A DNA stretch of 64,000 nucleotides, from positions 186,001 to 250,000 of the forward strand of contig NC_009091.1 of the NCBI RefSeq assembly GCF_000015965.1. The letters run 5' to 3'. Origin of the DNA: Prochlorococcus marinus str. MIT 9301 (lineage in GTDB: Bacteria; Cyanobacteriota; Cyanobacteriia; PCC-6307; Cyanobiaceae). A program made the translations under genes and the position numbers. The notes under the pieces were generated by a model that was given only the letters and a program-made list of their open reading frames with translations, did no database searches and was not told the origin of the DNA. Below are positions 19,837 through 31,017 of this stretch, piece by piece; within the stretch, counting starts at the first letter, position 1; each line of letters opens with the position of its first letter.

Positions 19837-20232
19837 TTACTTAAGTGTAACTTTACCGCCAGCTTCTTCAATCTCTTTCTTTAAAGATTCAGCATCTGCT
19901 TTAGCAATTCCTTCTTTTACTGTTTTTGGTGCAGATTCAACAAGTGCTTTTGCATCGCCAAGACCTAGACCAGTTGCATTTCTTACAACTTTAAGTACTT
20001 TGATTTTTGCAGCTGCATCAAAGCTTTCGAGAACTACATCAAATTCAGTTTTTTCTTCAGCAGCGCCACCATCTGCGTCACCGCCAGCTGCTCCAGGAGC
20101 TGCCATTACTACGCCTGCAGATGCTGCAGCAGATACACCAAAAGCCTCTTCAATTTGCTTTACAAGCTCAGATGCTTCTAAAAGTGATAGAGATTTTAAT
20201 GATTCAAGAATTTCTTCAGTTTTTGCGGACAT
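19837..20232 (-). CDS. rplL: 50S ribosomal protein L7/L12
   Basis: 131 residues. The N-terminal dimerisation helix ([23 protein letters not shown]) is followed by an Ala/Gly-rich hinge and the C-terminal factor-binding domain with [12 protein letters not shown] and the final GGKVTLK. It forms the ribosomal stalk on L10 and recruits GTPase factors. Directly downstream of rplJ with 28 bp between, as in nearly all bacteria. Confidence 0.97.
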
Positions 20233-20260
20233 TTTCTTAAAAGTTAATTAGGTTTTCAAT

Positions 20261-20788
20261 TTAGGATTCTGATTTTTCAGAATGTTGTTTAAGTGATCTA
20301 GCAAGTCCAGAAGGTACTTCATTAATAGAGATCGCAATTTTTGTTGCAACGCCATTAAGAGCGCCAGCAATTTTTGCCATCAATACTTCTTTGGATGGAA
20401 GACTTGCAATTTCTTTTATTTCAGAATCGCTTAGAAGTCTGCCTTCGAATAAAGCTCCTTTGGTTTCGGATTTTTTGGTGTCTTTTTGAAAAGATTGGAT
20501 AGCTTTTACAGCACCACCAACATCTTCTTTGATTAAGACGAAAGCATTTGTTCCGGTCAGTAAAGATTCAAGATCGTTCCAATTACTATCTCCATCAATA
20601 GCTTTACGCATTAATGAATTTTTAGTAACTTTGCAAATGCCATTAGTTGTTTGCAATCTAGATCGCAAATCTGACATTTCTTTGATAGTTAAACCTTTAT
20701 AGTCAAGAACTACAGCCATTTCCGAGTCGTTTAATAGAGATTTAATCTCAGTAACGATTTGTTGCTTATTCTCTAGTGTTCGGCCCAT
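20261..20788 (-). CDS. rplJ: 50S ribosomal protein L10
   Basis: 175 residues. The N-terminal LDYKGLT and [12 protein letters not shown] segments bind 23S rRNA and the C-terminal helices carry L7/L12. It is the base of the ribosomal stalk. A structured 190-base leader precedes it, where L10-L12 would be expected to bind their own mRNA and repress rplJL. Confidence 0.96.
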   Translation of the reverse strand: MGRTLENKQQIVTEIKSLLNDSEMAVVLDYKGLTIKEMSDLRSRLQTTNGICKVTKNSLMRKAIDGDSNWNDLESLLTGTNAFVLIKEDVGGAVKAIQSFQKDTKKSETKGALFEGRLLSDSEIKEIASLPSKEVLMAKIAGALNGVATKIAISINEVPSGLARSLKQHSEKSES

Positions 20789-20799
20789 TGATGTTTTTT

Positions 20800-20945
20800 G
20801 GATCGTAATTTAGGGAGAGCAGGAAATGCGGCAAAGTCCTTTTAAAGAGGCCGCTTTTATTAGATCCAAAAAGAAATAACTTAAGACGAGTCCTCGGTAG
20901 GAATTAAAAATTTAGAATAACTAAATCAACCTACTTTCTTTGGCC
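20800..20945 (-). promoter_or_regulatory. Probable L10 leader (autoregulatory mRNA element)
   Basis: The 190 bp between rplA and rplJ are the longest gap in this ribosomal cluster. Read leftward they contain CCTACCGAGGACTCG and a GCGGCC...CCGC stem about 45 bases before the rplJ start, G+C-rich islands in an AT-rich genome. This agrees with the known L10 leader position and its conserved CCGAG element. I could not fold it, so boundaries are approximate. Confidence 0.55.
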
Positions 20946-20978
20946 GTATTATTGCAATTAATATTATACTACAAAGCG

Positions 20979-21686
20979 TTAACCTTCAGGTTGGTAATCT
21001 TGTACGGCATTTATGTCCACTTGAACTGAAGGCCCCATTGTTGAAGTTACATAAAAAGTTTTCCAATACTTTCCCTTAGCTCCACTTGGTTTGTTTTTAT
21101 CAATTGATTCTTGTAAGGTTTTTAAGTTGTCAAATAGAGCCTCTTTTGTGAAACTTGCTTTTCCAAAGCGGACATGGACGATTCCAGCTTTATCTGCTCT
21201 AAATTCGAGCTTACCGGCTTTGAATTCTTTTATTGCATTAGCAATGTCATTAGTTACTGTCCCAGCTTTAGGATTAGGCATTAAACCTCTAGGTCCTAAA
21301 ACTCTTCCTAATTTTGCAACCTTTGGCATCATATCTGGAGTTGCAATAAGAAGATCAAACTCCATATTTCCTTTGTTGATGCTTTCCACAAGATCTTCTT
21401 CGCCAAATAAATCTGCACCAGCAGCCTTAGCTTTCGATACATTCTCACCGCTCGTAATTACTGCAATTTTGATGCTTTGGCCAGTACCATGTGGTAAAGC
21501 AACAGTGGTCCTTAATTGTTGATCTGTATATTTTGGATCAATACCTAAACGTATATGTGCTTCAATAGTTTCATCAAATTTTGCATTAGCATTTTCCTTG
21601 ATAATACTAAGAGCCTCAAGTGGTGCGTAAATGCGATCTTCTATCTTAGTTGATAGAGCCGCCATTCTTTTGGATAGTTTTTTCAT
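20979..21686 (-). CDS. rplA: 50S ribosomal protein L1
   Basis: 235 residues, full length. The signature region around [19 protein letters not shown] and the [14 protein letters not shown] strand are unmistakable. It binds 23S rRNA at the L1 stalk near the E site and represses its own operon mRNA in many bacteria. It follows rplK by 66 bp. Confidence 0.97.
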   Translation of the reverse strand: MKKLSKRMAALSTKIEDRIYAPLEALSIIKENANAKFDETIEAHIRLGIDPKYTDQQLRTTVALPHGTGQSIKIAVITSGENVSKAKAAGADLFGEEDLVESINKGNMEFDLLIATPDMMPKVAKLGRVLGPRGLMPNPKAGTVTNDIANAIKEFKAGKLEFRADKAGIVHVRFGKASFTKEALFDNLKTLQESIDKNKPSGAKGKYWKTFYVTSTMGPSVQVDINAVQDYQPEG

Positions 21687-21752
21687 AATAATGTTGGGTG
21701 CAAACGGTTATTAACTAACCTCCCCTAAATAGTGAGAAATTTTGTATTGAAC

Positions 21753-22178
21753 TCAATCAGTGATAGAGACGCCCATATTACGAGCAGTACCCTCAATCAC
21801 CTTCATTGCTGATTCAACACTTGAACAGTTTAGATCAGGAAGCTTAGTTTTGGCTATTTCTTCTAATTGAGCTTTACTTATATTCCCAACAGAGCCTTTT
21901 GCGGATTCACCTGATCCTTTCTCTATGCCAGCTGCTTTTGTTATTAAGACGGAAGCAGGAGGTGTTTTTGTGATAAAAGTAAAGCTTCTATCTTCAAAAA
22001 CAGAAATCTCGACTGGAATTACAAAACCTGCTTTATCTTGTGTTCTTGCGTTGTATTCTTTGCAAAATGCCATGATATTGACACCATGTTGTCCTAAAGC
22101 TGGCCCTACAGGAGGAGCAGGATTTGCTTTGCCTGCTTGTAGAGCAAGCTTGATAACTGCAACAATTTTTTTTGCCAT
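21753..22178 (-). CDS. rplK: 50S ribosomal protein L11
   Basis: 141 residues. The N-terminal [22 protein letters not shown] is the domain that binds the GTPase centre and thiopeptides; the C-terminal rRNA-binding domain ends with TARNMGVSI. It belongs to the GTPase-associated centre and is needed for stringent factor activation in ribosome-bound RelA enzymes. Confidence 0.97.
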   Translation of the reverse strand: MAKKIVAVIKLALQAGKANPAPPVGPALGQHGVNIMAFCKEYNARTQDKAGFVIPVEISVFEDRSFTFITKTPPASVLITKAAGIEKGSGESAKGSVGNISKAQLEEIAKTKLPDLNCSSVESAMKVIEGTARNMGVSITD

Positions 22179-22245
22179 TAGATTAGAAAATTTAAGCTTA
22201 AGTAGAAAATCATAATTTTACTCGATAAACAAGAACAATTAGAAA

Positions 22246-22857
22246 TTAATTTTGTTTATTGATTTGGGAGAATTCTAATTCTACAGGAGTCTCGCGCCCA
22301 AATATTGAAAGTAACGCTTTTAATTTATTTCTTTCTCCAGAAACTTCTATAACTTCTCCCTGGAAATCCTTGAATGGACCACTAGTTACAATGATTCTAT
22401 CTTTTTCTTCAATATCTAACTTGATTACAGCTTTTTTCTCTGATGCGCGCTTAAAGATTCTATTAACTTCTTGTCTTGATAATGGTCGAGGTTTGATATG
22501 ACCTCGCGATCTTCCGCTGCCTCTACCGTCTTCAGCACCAACAAAGTTAATTACATTGGGGGTACTTTTAACAGCCATCATTGTATCTTCATCCAAAATC
22601 ATTCTTACGAGGACATAACCTGGGAAAACTTTTTCTTCAGTAGTTTGTCTGCTTCCATCTTTTTTTAATTTAATTCCTGGAGTTTGGGGAATTTCAATTT
22701 CAATGATTCTATTATTAACACCTAAAGTTACTGATCTCTGCTCAAGAGTCGCTTTTACTTTTTTCTCACAGCTTGATGCTACTTGAACGGCATACCATCT
22801 TGCGATGCTTGTATTTGCTTTTGAAGAAGCAAGGCTTGTAGTTAATTCATCACTCAT
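22246..22857 (-). CDS. nusG: Transcription termination/antitermination factor NusG
   Basis: 203 residues. The NGN domain (ARWYAVQVASSCEKKV ... VFPGYVLVRM) and a C-terminal KOW domain with GPFKDFQGEV are both present. NusG binds RNA polymerase and links it to Rho or the ribosome. It has an N-terminal addition of about 15 residues before the NGN domain. It lies between secE and rplK, the standard arrangement. Confidence 0.95.
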   Translation of the reverse strand: MSDELTTSLASSKANTSIARWYAVQVASSCEKKVKATLEQRSVTLGVNNRIIEIEIPQTPGIKLKKDGSRQTTEEKVFPGYVLVRMILDEDTMMAVKSTPNVINFVGAEDGRGSGRSRGHIKPRPLSRQEVNRIFKRASEKKAVIKLDIEEKDRIIVTSGPFKDFQGEVIEVSGERNKLKALLSIFGRETPVELEFSQINKQN

Positions 22858-22908
22858 TTTTCTTGAAGCTTAATTAAGATCTTTATTAGTGGATATTCGG
22901 GAGATAAT

Positions 22909-23151
22909 TCAACCAAAAATTTGCGAGGCTGCCCATCCATAGAATCTGCTAACAGAAGCAATGGCTGCAGCAGAAAACGATACCATAATTATAACTGCTA
23001 CTGATTCGCTAAAAAGTTGTTGTTTGTTAGGCCACACTACAAGTTTAAGCTCATCGTAGGTAGATCTAAAAAAATTATTCTTTTTTTTAGGCTCTTCAAC
23101 TGCAGGAGAATCCTTTTTAACAGGTTCTTTATTAGTAGTAGGACTTGTCAC
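22909..23151 (-). CDS. secE: Preprotein translocase subunit SecE
   Basis: 80 residues, the short single-helix form of SecE. After a charged Pro/Lys-rich N-terminus, FFRSTYDELKLVVWPNKQQL is the conserved amphipathic motif and residues 48-68 form the membrane helix. It holds the SecY channel together. The start is GTG. The position directly before nusG confirms the call. Confidence 0.93.
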   Translation of the reverse strand: MTSPTTNKEPVKKDSPAVEEPKKKNNFFRSTYDELKLVVWPNKQQLFSESVAVIIMVSFSAAAIASVSRFYGWAASQIFG

Positions 23152-23213
23152 AAAATTTTTTTTGAAATTAAGCTTTACGCTTTAATTTTTATTTTAGCTT
23201 ATTGATTTACTCC

Positions 23214-25970
23214 TCAGCTAGGTTTGAAAATGATCTCATCTTTTTTAGCAGGGTTAAGTTTAATTATTATATTTTTTTTGTTTTTGAAGTTTTCCTCTAA
23301 AAGTTTTGCAGCCAAGGGATTTTCTATTTGTCTTCTAAGTTCCCTGCTAAGTGGCCTAGCACCATATTCAGGTTCGTAAGAATCATTTGCAATTTTATTA
23401 ATAACTTTTTTGTCTATAGCGATATTTATTTTTTGTTCAAGTAGCAGGTTTTTTAAATCTTCTGTTTGTAAAATTATTATTTTTTGAAGTTCATCAATAG
23501 ATAATGGATTAAACTTTACCACTTCATCAATTCTATTTAAAAATTCAGGTCTAAAAATTGAAGACAATGTATTACTAATGGAGTCATCTAAGTTTTGTTG
23601 GTCTTTTTCTAACTTTCCATCACTTCTAGAAATTTTTTGTGAATATTCCAGTATAGATTTACCAGCTAGGTTGCTTGTCATAATGATTACGGTATTTTTG
23701 AAGTCTACTGTCCTTCCTTGAGAGTCCGTTAATCTTCCTTCATCTAAAACTTGTAAAAGGATATTAAAAACTTCTGAATGTGCTTTTTCTATCTCATCAA
23801 GAAGTATTACTGAATAGGGTTTACGTCTTACAGCTTCAGTTAATTGACCTCCCTCTTCATAACCAACATAACCTGGAGGAGCTCCCAAAAGCCTTGCTAC
23901 AGCATTTTTCTCCATATATTCACTCATGTCTAATCTTAAAAGTGCGTCTTCTTCATCAAATAAAGCTGTTGCAAGAGATTTTGCTAATTCTGTTTTACCA
24001 ACGCCTGTAGGACCCATAAATAAAAAAGATCCGATAGGTCTTTTAGGACTTTTCATGCCAACGCGAGCTCTTCTAATTGCAGCAGAAACAGCTTCTATAG
24101 CTTTTTCTTGTCCAATAACTTTTTCACTTAGTTCTGTCTCTAGATTGACTAATTTCTTACGCTCATTTGAAACTACTTTAGAAATTGGAATACCTGTAAT
24201 TTTTGAGACAACATCAGCAATATCATCAGGTTCAACTTGATATTTAAAAGGGAAATTTCTATTTTTCTTTATTTTATTAAAGTTCTCTTCAACTTTTTGT
24301 ATGTCATTCTCTATTTCACTTAACTCTTCTTCAAGCTTTTCTAAATAATCTAGATCATTTTCAATTTCTCGATTTGATTTATCTTTAATTTGTTTGGTTA
24401 TCTTATCTTCTTCTTTCATTAAAATAGATAATTCCTCCATTTCTTCACGTAAATTGTTCCAATTTTCTAAAAGAAGGTTCAATTTTGCCTCTGATTGTTG
24501 TCTATTATTCAATAGTTTTTCTTGAGCTTCGATATTTTCTCCTTGCAAATTATTCAATTTTTCATCAATTGTATTAAGTTTGTTTTCTTGTTGAAGAATG
24601 ATTTGAGGCACATTATTAGACTCGATTTTCAACTGTGCAGCTGCTTCATCAATTAAATCTATTGCGCTATCAGGGAGACATTTATCGCTGATGTATCTAT
24701 CGGCTAATTTTGCAGAATAGTTTACAGCCTCTTCAGAAATTTTTATGCCATGATGTGATTCATATTTCTTTTTGATACCTTGTAGTATTTTTGCGCTTAA
24801 TTCTACTGAAGGTTCATTAACAGCTATCTTTTGAAAGCAATTATTTAATGCCTGATCTTTTTCAATAGTTTCACGAAATTTCTCAGGTGTTGTTGTACCG
24901 ATACATCTAAGTTCTCCTTCAGCTAGTAAAGGTTTTAAAACATTACTGATGTTGGTAGAAGATCTGTCAGAACTTAATATTGAGTGAATTTCATCAATAA
25001 ATAGAATCATTCCTTGGTTTGGATTATTTAGTTCCTGTATTATTAAACTTAGTCTTTCTTCTAGTTGACCTCTAAATTTGGTCCCAGAAACTAATGCACC
25101 TAAGTCAAGTGAAATAATTTTTAAGTCCTTTAAAGTATCAGGAACTTTTTTGTCTACAATTAATTGAGCAAGTAATTTTGCAATTGAGGTTTTACCAACT
25201 CCAGGATTGCCAATGAGTATAGGGTTATTTTTGTTTCTTCTGCAGAGTACCCTCATTAAATTATTGATCTCATTTTCTCTTCCTAAAATGGGATCCATTA
25301 AGCCTTTTTTAGCTGATTCTGTTAAATCTTTTCCATAAATTGAAAGAGCATTTTCATCTTTTCCAACTTGTTTTTTGGTTTCAATTTGAAGTTCACTTTT
25401 CGGTAATGGAACAATAGCTTTTTTCAATTTTTCTTCTTTAACTAAAGTTTCTTTATCTGATTCAAAATTAGATTGATTATTTATTTCAATTACATTCCCA
25501 TAATTAAAAGAATCTTTTGATTGATTAATATTTGGGTAAAACTTTAATTCTTCCTCTAATTTTTCCATTGAAAGGTTTCCTTCTTCAAAAACATAATTCC
25601 CAATTCTTAAATCTCTTCCAAGAGCAATTAGTAAATGAGGGATTTCTATTAATCTCGATCCCCATTGAGTTTTAATCTGATTCGCGTTATCTAATAAAAT
25701 TTCTAAATCTTCTCCGATAGTAAAAATATCTGACTCATTTGTTGGTGTCTCTTCTAAAAAATCTTCTGTTATGTCTAAAACTGTATCTTGGTCGATTGAT
25801 AATTTTTCAATGAAAGCAAAGAATTCACTTGATGAGAACAATGTATGAATTATGTGTTCAATATTAAATTCGCTATGATCCCATTTTTTTGCGGTTTCTT
25901 CCCCTAATAAAAGAAGGTTCCAACTGATATCGCTAAATAATTCGGGACTGGATGTAAGGGTTTCTCTCAT
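23214..25970 (-). CDS. clpB2: ClpB-type AAA+ disaggregase, second paralogue
   Basis: 918 residues. It has an N domain, AAA+ domain 1 with Walker A GNPGVGKTS (about 254-262), a long charged coiled-coil middle domain (about 440-600), and AAA+ domain 2 with GPTGVGKTE (about 653-661). The middle domain places it with ClpB rather than ClpC. No clear ClpP-binding tripeptide is evident. The N domain diverges from typical ClpB, fitting the cyanobacterial ClpB2 group. Such proteins extract polypeptides from aggregates. Confidence 0.85.
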   Translation of the reverse strand: MRETLTSSPELFSDISWNLLLLGEETAKKWDHSEFNIEHIIHTLFSSSEFFAFIEKLSIDQDTVLDITEDFLEETPTNESDIFTIGEDLEILLDNANQIKTQWGSRLIEIPHLLIALGRDLRIGNYVFEEGNLSMEKLEEELKFYPNINQSKDSFNYGNVIEINNQSNFESDKETLVKEEKLKKAIVPLPKSELQIETKKQVGKDENALSIYGKDLTESAKKGLMDPILGRENEINNLMRVLCRRNKNNPILIGNPGVGKTSIAKLLAQLIVDKKVPDTLKDLKIISLDLGALVSGTKFRGQLEERLSLIIQELNNPNQGMILFIDEIHSILSSDRSSTNISNVLKPLLAEGELRCIGTTTPEKFRETIEKDQALNNCFQKIAVNEPSVELSAKILQGIKKKYESHHGIKISEEAVNYSAKLADRYISDKCLPDSAIDLIDEAAAQLKIESNNVPQIILQQENKLNTIDEKLNNLQGENIEAQEKLLNNRQQSEAKLNLLLENWNNLREEMEELSILMKEEDKITKQIKDKSNREIENDLDYLEKLEEELSEIENDIQKVEENFNKIKKNRNFPFKYQVEPDDIADVVSKITGIPISKVVSNERKKLVNLETELSEKVIGQEKAIEAVSAAIRRARVGMKSPKRPIGSFLFMGPTGVGKTELAKSLATALFDEEDALLRLDMSEYMEKNAVARLLGAPPGYVGYEEGGQLTEAVRRKPYSVILLDEIEKAHSEVFNILLQVLDEGRLTDSQGRTVDFKNTVIIMTSNLAGKSILEYSQKISRSDGKLEKDQQNLDDSISNTLSSIFRPEFLNRIDEVVKFNPLSIDELQKIIILQTEDLKNLLLEQKINIAIDKKVINKIANDSYEPEYGARPLSRELRRQIENPLAAKLLEENFKNKKNIIIKLNPAKKDEIIFKPS

Positions 25971-26224
25971 AAACTATAAAACTACAGTTGATTATTAATT
26001 AATATTCTAAATAGGATATGCATTAATAATCATCCAATAATTTTCAAATTGTAAGATGAAATTTCAAAGAAGATTTATTAAAGGGTTGTGTGGAGTTAGA
26101 AATTAATAAAACTCTGAATTATTATCTAAGTTGTTCAAAAAAAAATTATAATTGGTTAACATATATATTTCAGATGTTAGCCAAATAGTTCAGCTATTAA
26201 TAGGATTTAAATAGTAATATTTAA

Positions 26225-27520
<1,296 letters not shown>

Positions 27521-27524
27521 TTTA

Positions 27525-29192
27525 TTATTGCTTTAGTTTTTCTAAACGTGAGCCTTTTCTCATACTTAATTGGCATTTTATCCAATCAATACTTATTGGT
27601 ACTGCAAAAAGAAGTGGCAACAATGCAAAATTATTTTGTTTATTGGTTACTAGTAATGCAGATGCAATTGATAAGCTGCCTATAAGAATTGAATGGCCTA
27701 AAGTTTTTTGAGCGGTAAACATTTTTTTGAATTGCCTATCAGACTCTCCCATTCTTATTTGCAATTGTAAATCGCCCTGTTCTAATCTTTCTAAACTTTC
27801 ATCTATTCTTTTGGGAATTCCAACAGCTTTAGATCCTAGTTCACCTACTTGCCTTCCAAATTGGTTAATTAAATCGTTGGGAGTTTGGTTATTTGAAGTC
27901 ATAAGTTCTATTAAATAAGGCTTGGTAACTGATACAAGGTTAAACCCTGGATCGAGCATTCTGCCAACTCCTTCAAAAGTTGATAAAGCTCTCATCACAA
28001 AGATTAAATCTACTGGTAGTTGAAATGGTGTTTCATAAACAAGTTCGTATAAATCTCCAGATAATTTTTCAATAATATTTGGGCTAAATGGGGGAGTTAA
28101 GGCCTCTTTAAGCATCAGTCTGACTAATCTTCTGACTGGTCCAACATCAATATCTTTTGAAATTAGCCCAGCTTGCTGTAATTGGCTAACAAGTGATGAG
28201 GCGTCTCTTAATGCGGCAGCCTTAACCATCCCCCCTAATCTTGTTTGAAGATTATTTGAAATGTTGCCCATCATTCCAAAATCATAAAAAATCAATTTAC
28301 CTTTTTTTGAAACTGCTAGATTCCCTGGATGAGGATCTGCATGGAAAAAACCGTAATTTACTAATTGTTTTAGATAGCTTATAGCCCCTATTTCTGCAAT
28401 TTTAGGCAAATCAATTTCTTGTAATTTTAATTTTTCTAAATCGCTTATTTTCGTTCCCTCAAGATAACTTAAGCAAAGCACTTTTTCACTGCTCATATCC
28501 CAAATCACTTCAGGAACTTCAACATTTACATCATCAAGAAATTGCTGTCTAAATCTTGCTGCATATTGTGCTTCACAATTAAAATCAAGCTCCTTCATGA
28601 GAACTTTTCTGCACTCTTTAGCAATCTCAACCCAGTTTCTACCTCGACTCCAGTTCTTGTTTTTTTGCAACAATCCTGCTATCTGCTGCATTATGCCCAA
28701 ATCGATAATAAACAATTCTTTTAAATTGGGTCTTTGAACTTTGAATACTACTTTCTTGCCATCTTTTAAAGTCGCCCTATGAACCTGAGCTAGTGATGCT
28801 GATCCAACCGGATCAGCTATTATTTGATCTATTTCATAAAACTTGGACCCTAGTTCTTCTCTTATAGTTTCTTCAATTTGCTCAAATGAAAAATTAGGAA
28901 CTTGATCTTGCAATTTAGACAATTCCTGTATCCAGGTATTAGGAATTAAATCAGGTCTCGCTGATAATAATTGTCCAATTTTAATAAATGCTGAACCAAG
29001 ATTTATTAATTGATTAGTAAACCACCTAGCTCTTTTAATTTGGACCCTACTTTTTTCATTGCTTTTAATTTGGAAAATTGTAAATCTAATATTATCTATC
29101 CACAAATTTATTAAAAGCGAAATAAGAGTTTTCCAAATAAGAAAAGCCCTCTTCAATTTTTTTAAACGATAATGAAGAATTTGAAAACTCAT
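27525..29192 (-). CDS. ABC1/UbiB-family atypical protein kinase
   Basis: 555 residues. The family markers are the KIGQLLSARPDL motif near residues 70-85, the Ala-rich nucleotide loop VGSASLAQVHRA, the ExD-type KELDF motif, HADPHPGNL (about 284) and YDFGMMG. Two hydrophobic helices near the C-terminus suggest membrane anchoring. In cyanobacteria and plastids these kinases act in prenylquinone and tocopherol metabolism. The start overlaps the stop of the small upstream gene as ATGA, so translation is coupled. Confidence 0.88.
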   Translation of the reverse strand: MSFQILHYRLKKLKRAFLIWKTLISLLINLWIDNIRFTIFQIKSNEKSRVQIKRARWFTNQLINLGSAFIKIGQLLSARPDLIPNTWIQELSKLQDQVPNFSFEQIEETIREELGSKFYEIDQIIADPVGSASLAQVHRATLKDGKKVVFKVQRPNLKELFIIDLGIMQQIAGLLQKNKNWSRGRNWVEIAKECRKVLMKELDFNCEAQYAARFRQQFLDDVNVEVPEVIWDMSSEKVLCLSYLEGTKISDLEKLKLQEIDLPKIAEIGAISYLKQLVNYGFFHADPHPGNLAVSKKGKLIFYDFGMMGNISNNLQTRLGGMVKAAALRDASSLVSQLQQAGLISKDIDVGPVRRLVRLMLKEALTPPFSPNIIEKLSGDLYELVYETPFQLPVDLIFVMRALSTFEGVGRMLDPGFNLVSVTKPYLIELMTSNNQTPNDLINQFGRQVGELGSKAVGIPKRIDESLERLEQGDLQLQIRMGESDRQFKKMFTAQKTLGHSILIGSLSIASALLVTNKQNNFALLPLLFAVPISIDWIKCQLSMRKGSRLEKLKQ

Positions 29193-29506
29193 TTAATTTG
29201 ATTATTTATTGTTTTATTAAACAGATCAATTTGTTCATTAATATCTTCAATTTCATTTAAAGCTTTTTTTATTTTCGAATCTTGATAAGTTTTTGTGTAC
29301 TCATCCTTTTGAATATTTTCGGCTTTTTCCATTCTTGATGCTTCTTCGATTATGGATTCTTTCAAACCGTCAAATTCTTTTTTGAGAATTTCAGGAGCAT
29401 CCTGAGCAATATTTGTTGCTTCTTCAATTTTTTCAACCAATATCTCGTTTAATTTTTCGGTTACTTTCTTAATGGCAGCTTTTAAAAGGTAGTCAGAGTT
29501 TGTCAT
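29189..29506 (-). CDS. Small coiled-coil protein of unknown function
   Basis: 105 residues, very rich in Glu, Lys and Ile and lacking Pro except one, Cys and Trp, which predicts long amphipathic helices. No membrane segment or known motif. Its TGA overlaps the ATG of the ABC1 kinase gene, so it is almost certainly cotranslated with it and may be a partner or adaptor. That is inference from coupling only. Confidence 0.65.
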   Translation of the reverse strand: MTNSDYLLKAAIKKVTEKLNEILVEKIEEATNIAQDAPEILKKEFDGLKESIIEEASRMEKAENIQKDEYTKTYQDSKIKKALNEIEDINEQIDLFNKTINNQIK

Positions 29507-29755
29507 GAAAAATATAATGTTTCTACGGCAATTGATTTTTCGATATGACCTAATAATAGTTCAATAGAGAACATTTCACGTAACTGATGAATTTGATAAT
29601 TAATTTTTTTTGTTTTTCCTATGTAAGTTTGTTTCTATATTATGCTTTTTTCTATTTTTTCTTTTAACTTATATCTAAAGGTTAGGTATTTACATTAAAG
29701 ATATCTTCTAACCAAGAGCTCATCTAATTAACTACTAAAAAGGAGTTTTATTAAA

Positions 29756-30712
29756 TTGGAAATCATTGAGTCAGATGTAGTTATTATCGGAGGAGGTCCG
29801 GCCGGATGTACTTGCGCACTTTATACATCTCGTTCAAACTTAAAGACAGTCGTACTAGATAAAAATCCATCTGTTGGCGCCTTAGCAATAACTCATCAAA
29901 TAGCTAATTATCCAGGTGTTCCGGTTGATATCAGTGGGGAGAAATTACTTACTCTAATGAGAGAACAGGCTGTGCAATACGGAACAGATTATAGAAGAGC
30001 ACAAGTGTTTGGAATAGATACTAGTGGAGAATGGAAAATGGTTTATACGCCCGAGGGTACTTTTAAAGCTAGAGCACTTGTACTAGCAAGTGGAGCTATG
30101 GGTAGGCCTGCATCATTTAAGGGTGAAGCCGATTTTCTCGGCAAAGGAGTAAGTTATTGTGCTACATGTGATGGAGCTTTTTATAAAAATAGAGAAGTTG
30201 CCGTTGTTGGAGTGAATAAGGAGGCAATTGAAGAGGCAACTGTTCTAACTAAATTTGCATCAACTGTACATTGGATTACATCAAGTGATCCTAAATCAGA
30301 TAATGAGGAAGCTATGGAATTGATGGCTAGTTCAAATATAAAACATTGGAGTAGAACAAGGTTATTAGAAATATTGGGTGATGATATGGGTGTTAATGGG
30401 GTTGTTGTAAAAAATAAGCAAGAAGAAAATCCTATCAATTTAAATTTAGATGGCGTCTTTGTATATATGAGTGGTTCAAAGCCGATTACTGATTTTTTAG
30501 GGGATCAAATCGCTTTAAAAGAAGATGGAGGAGTTATTGTGGATGACTTTATGTCTACAAACTCTGATGGAGTATGGGCTATTGGAGATATAAGAAATAC
30601 TCCATTTAAGCAAGCAGTTGTAGCGGCTTCTGATGGATGTATTGCCGCGATGTCAATTGATAGATATCTAAATAGTAGAAAAAATATAAGAGTAGATTGG
30701 ATTCATTCTTAA
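29756..30712 (+). CDS. Thioredoxin-reductase-like flavoprotein lacking NADPH motifs (DDOR-type candidate)
   Basis: 318 residues with the thioredoxin reductase fold: FAD loop GGGPAGC (12-18), redox centre CATC (Cys135, Cys138) and a final FAD-binding GDIRNTPFKQAVVAASDG. The NADPH half is altered: GGGDSA is GVNKEA (152-157) and the HRR arginine motif is ITSS (174-177). This matches the diflavin-linked disulfide oxidoreductases (DDOR) described in oxygenic cyanobacteria, which hold a second FAD and do not use NADPH. A TTG start is supported by AAGGAG at 29740-29745. Often labelled trxB. Confidence 0.8.
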   Translation: MEIIESDVVIIGGGPAGCTCALYTSRSNLKTVVLDKNPSVGALAITHQIANYPGVPVDISGEKLLTLMREQAVQYGTDYRRAQVFGIDTSGEWKMVYTPEGTFKARALVLASGAMGRPASFKGEADFLGKGVSYCATCDGAFYKNREVAVVGVNKEAIEEATVLTKFASTVHWITSSDPKSDNEEAMELMASSNIKHWSRTRLLEILGDDMGVNGVVVKNKQEENPINLNLDGVFVYMSGSKPITDFLGDQIALKEDGGVIVDDFMSTNSDGVWAIGDIRNTPFKQAVVAASDGCIAAMSIDRYLNSRKNIRVDWIHS

Positions 30713-30729
30713 AAAATATCTTCTTTACT

Positions 30730-31017
30730 TTAAAGGGGTGTTGCCTCAGAAATATAAGCAACTCCTCCGTAGTAGCTTAAATCGTCCCTGATGTTATCTC
30801 TCATTTTATCTATTATTTCTTGCTCACAAAAAACAATTACATGAGCGTTTGATCCATATCCAGTAAATTCCATATCTTCAGTAACAACTCTTTCAGGCCC
30901 TCTGCCTGTGGCGTGCTTCATAACAGTGTATCCAGGAACATTAGCTTTTTCTAATGTTTTAATGATTGCATCTAGTTCTCTTTCACTAAATATCAAGTCT
31001 AATCTTTTCATTTTCAT
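30730..31017 (-). CDS. sbtB: SbtB, PII-like regulator of bicarbonate uptake
   Basis: 95 residues of the PII-like fold; KANVPGYTVMKHATGRG is the segment leading into the T-loop. SbtB proteins bind adenine nucleotides, including cAMP, and regulate SbtA. The gene overlaps sbtA as ATGA, the usual pairing. The protein stops at EATPL and lacks the C-terminal cysteine-containing loop (CGPxGC type) found in some freshwater SbtB proteins, so that redox switch should be absent. Confidence 0.85.
   Translation of the reverse strand: MKMKRLDLIFSERELDAIIKTLEKANVPGYTVMKHATGRGPERVVTEDMEFTGYGSNAHVIVFCEQEIIDKMRDNIRDDLSYYGGVAYISEATPL

Noticed and set aside
20000-20251. Plus-strand frames opposite rplL
   Set aside because: Ala/Gly-rich hinge codons read backwards give long open frames; no ribosome site or family match.
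21091-21522. Plus-strand frame of 143 codons opposite rplA
   Set aside because: It lies wholly inside a universally conserved ribosomal gene on the other strand and has no motif; it is a codon-pattern shadow.
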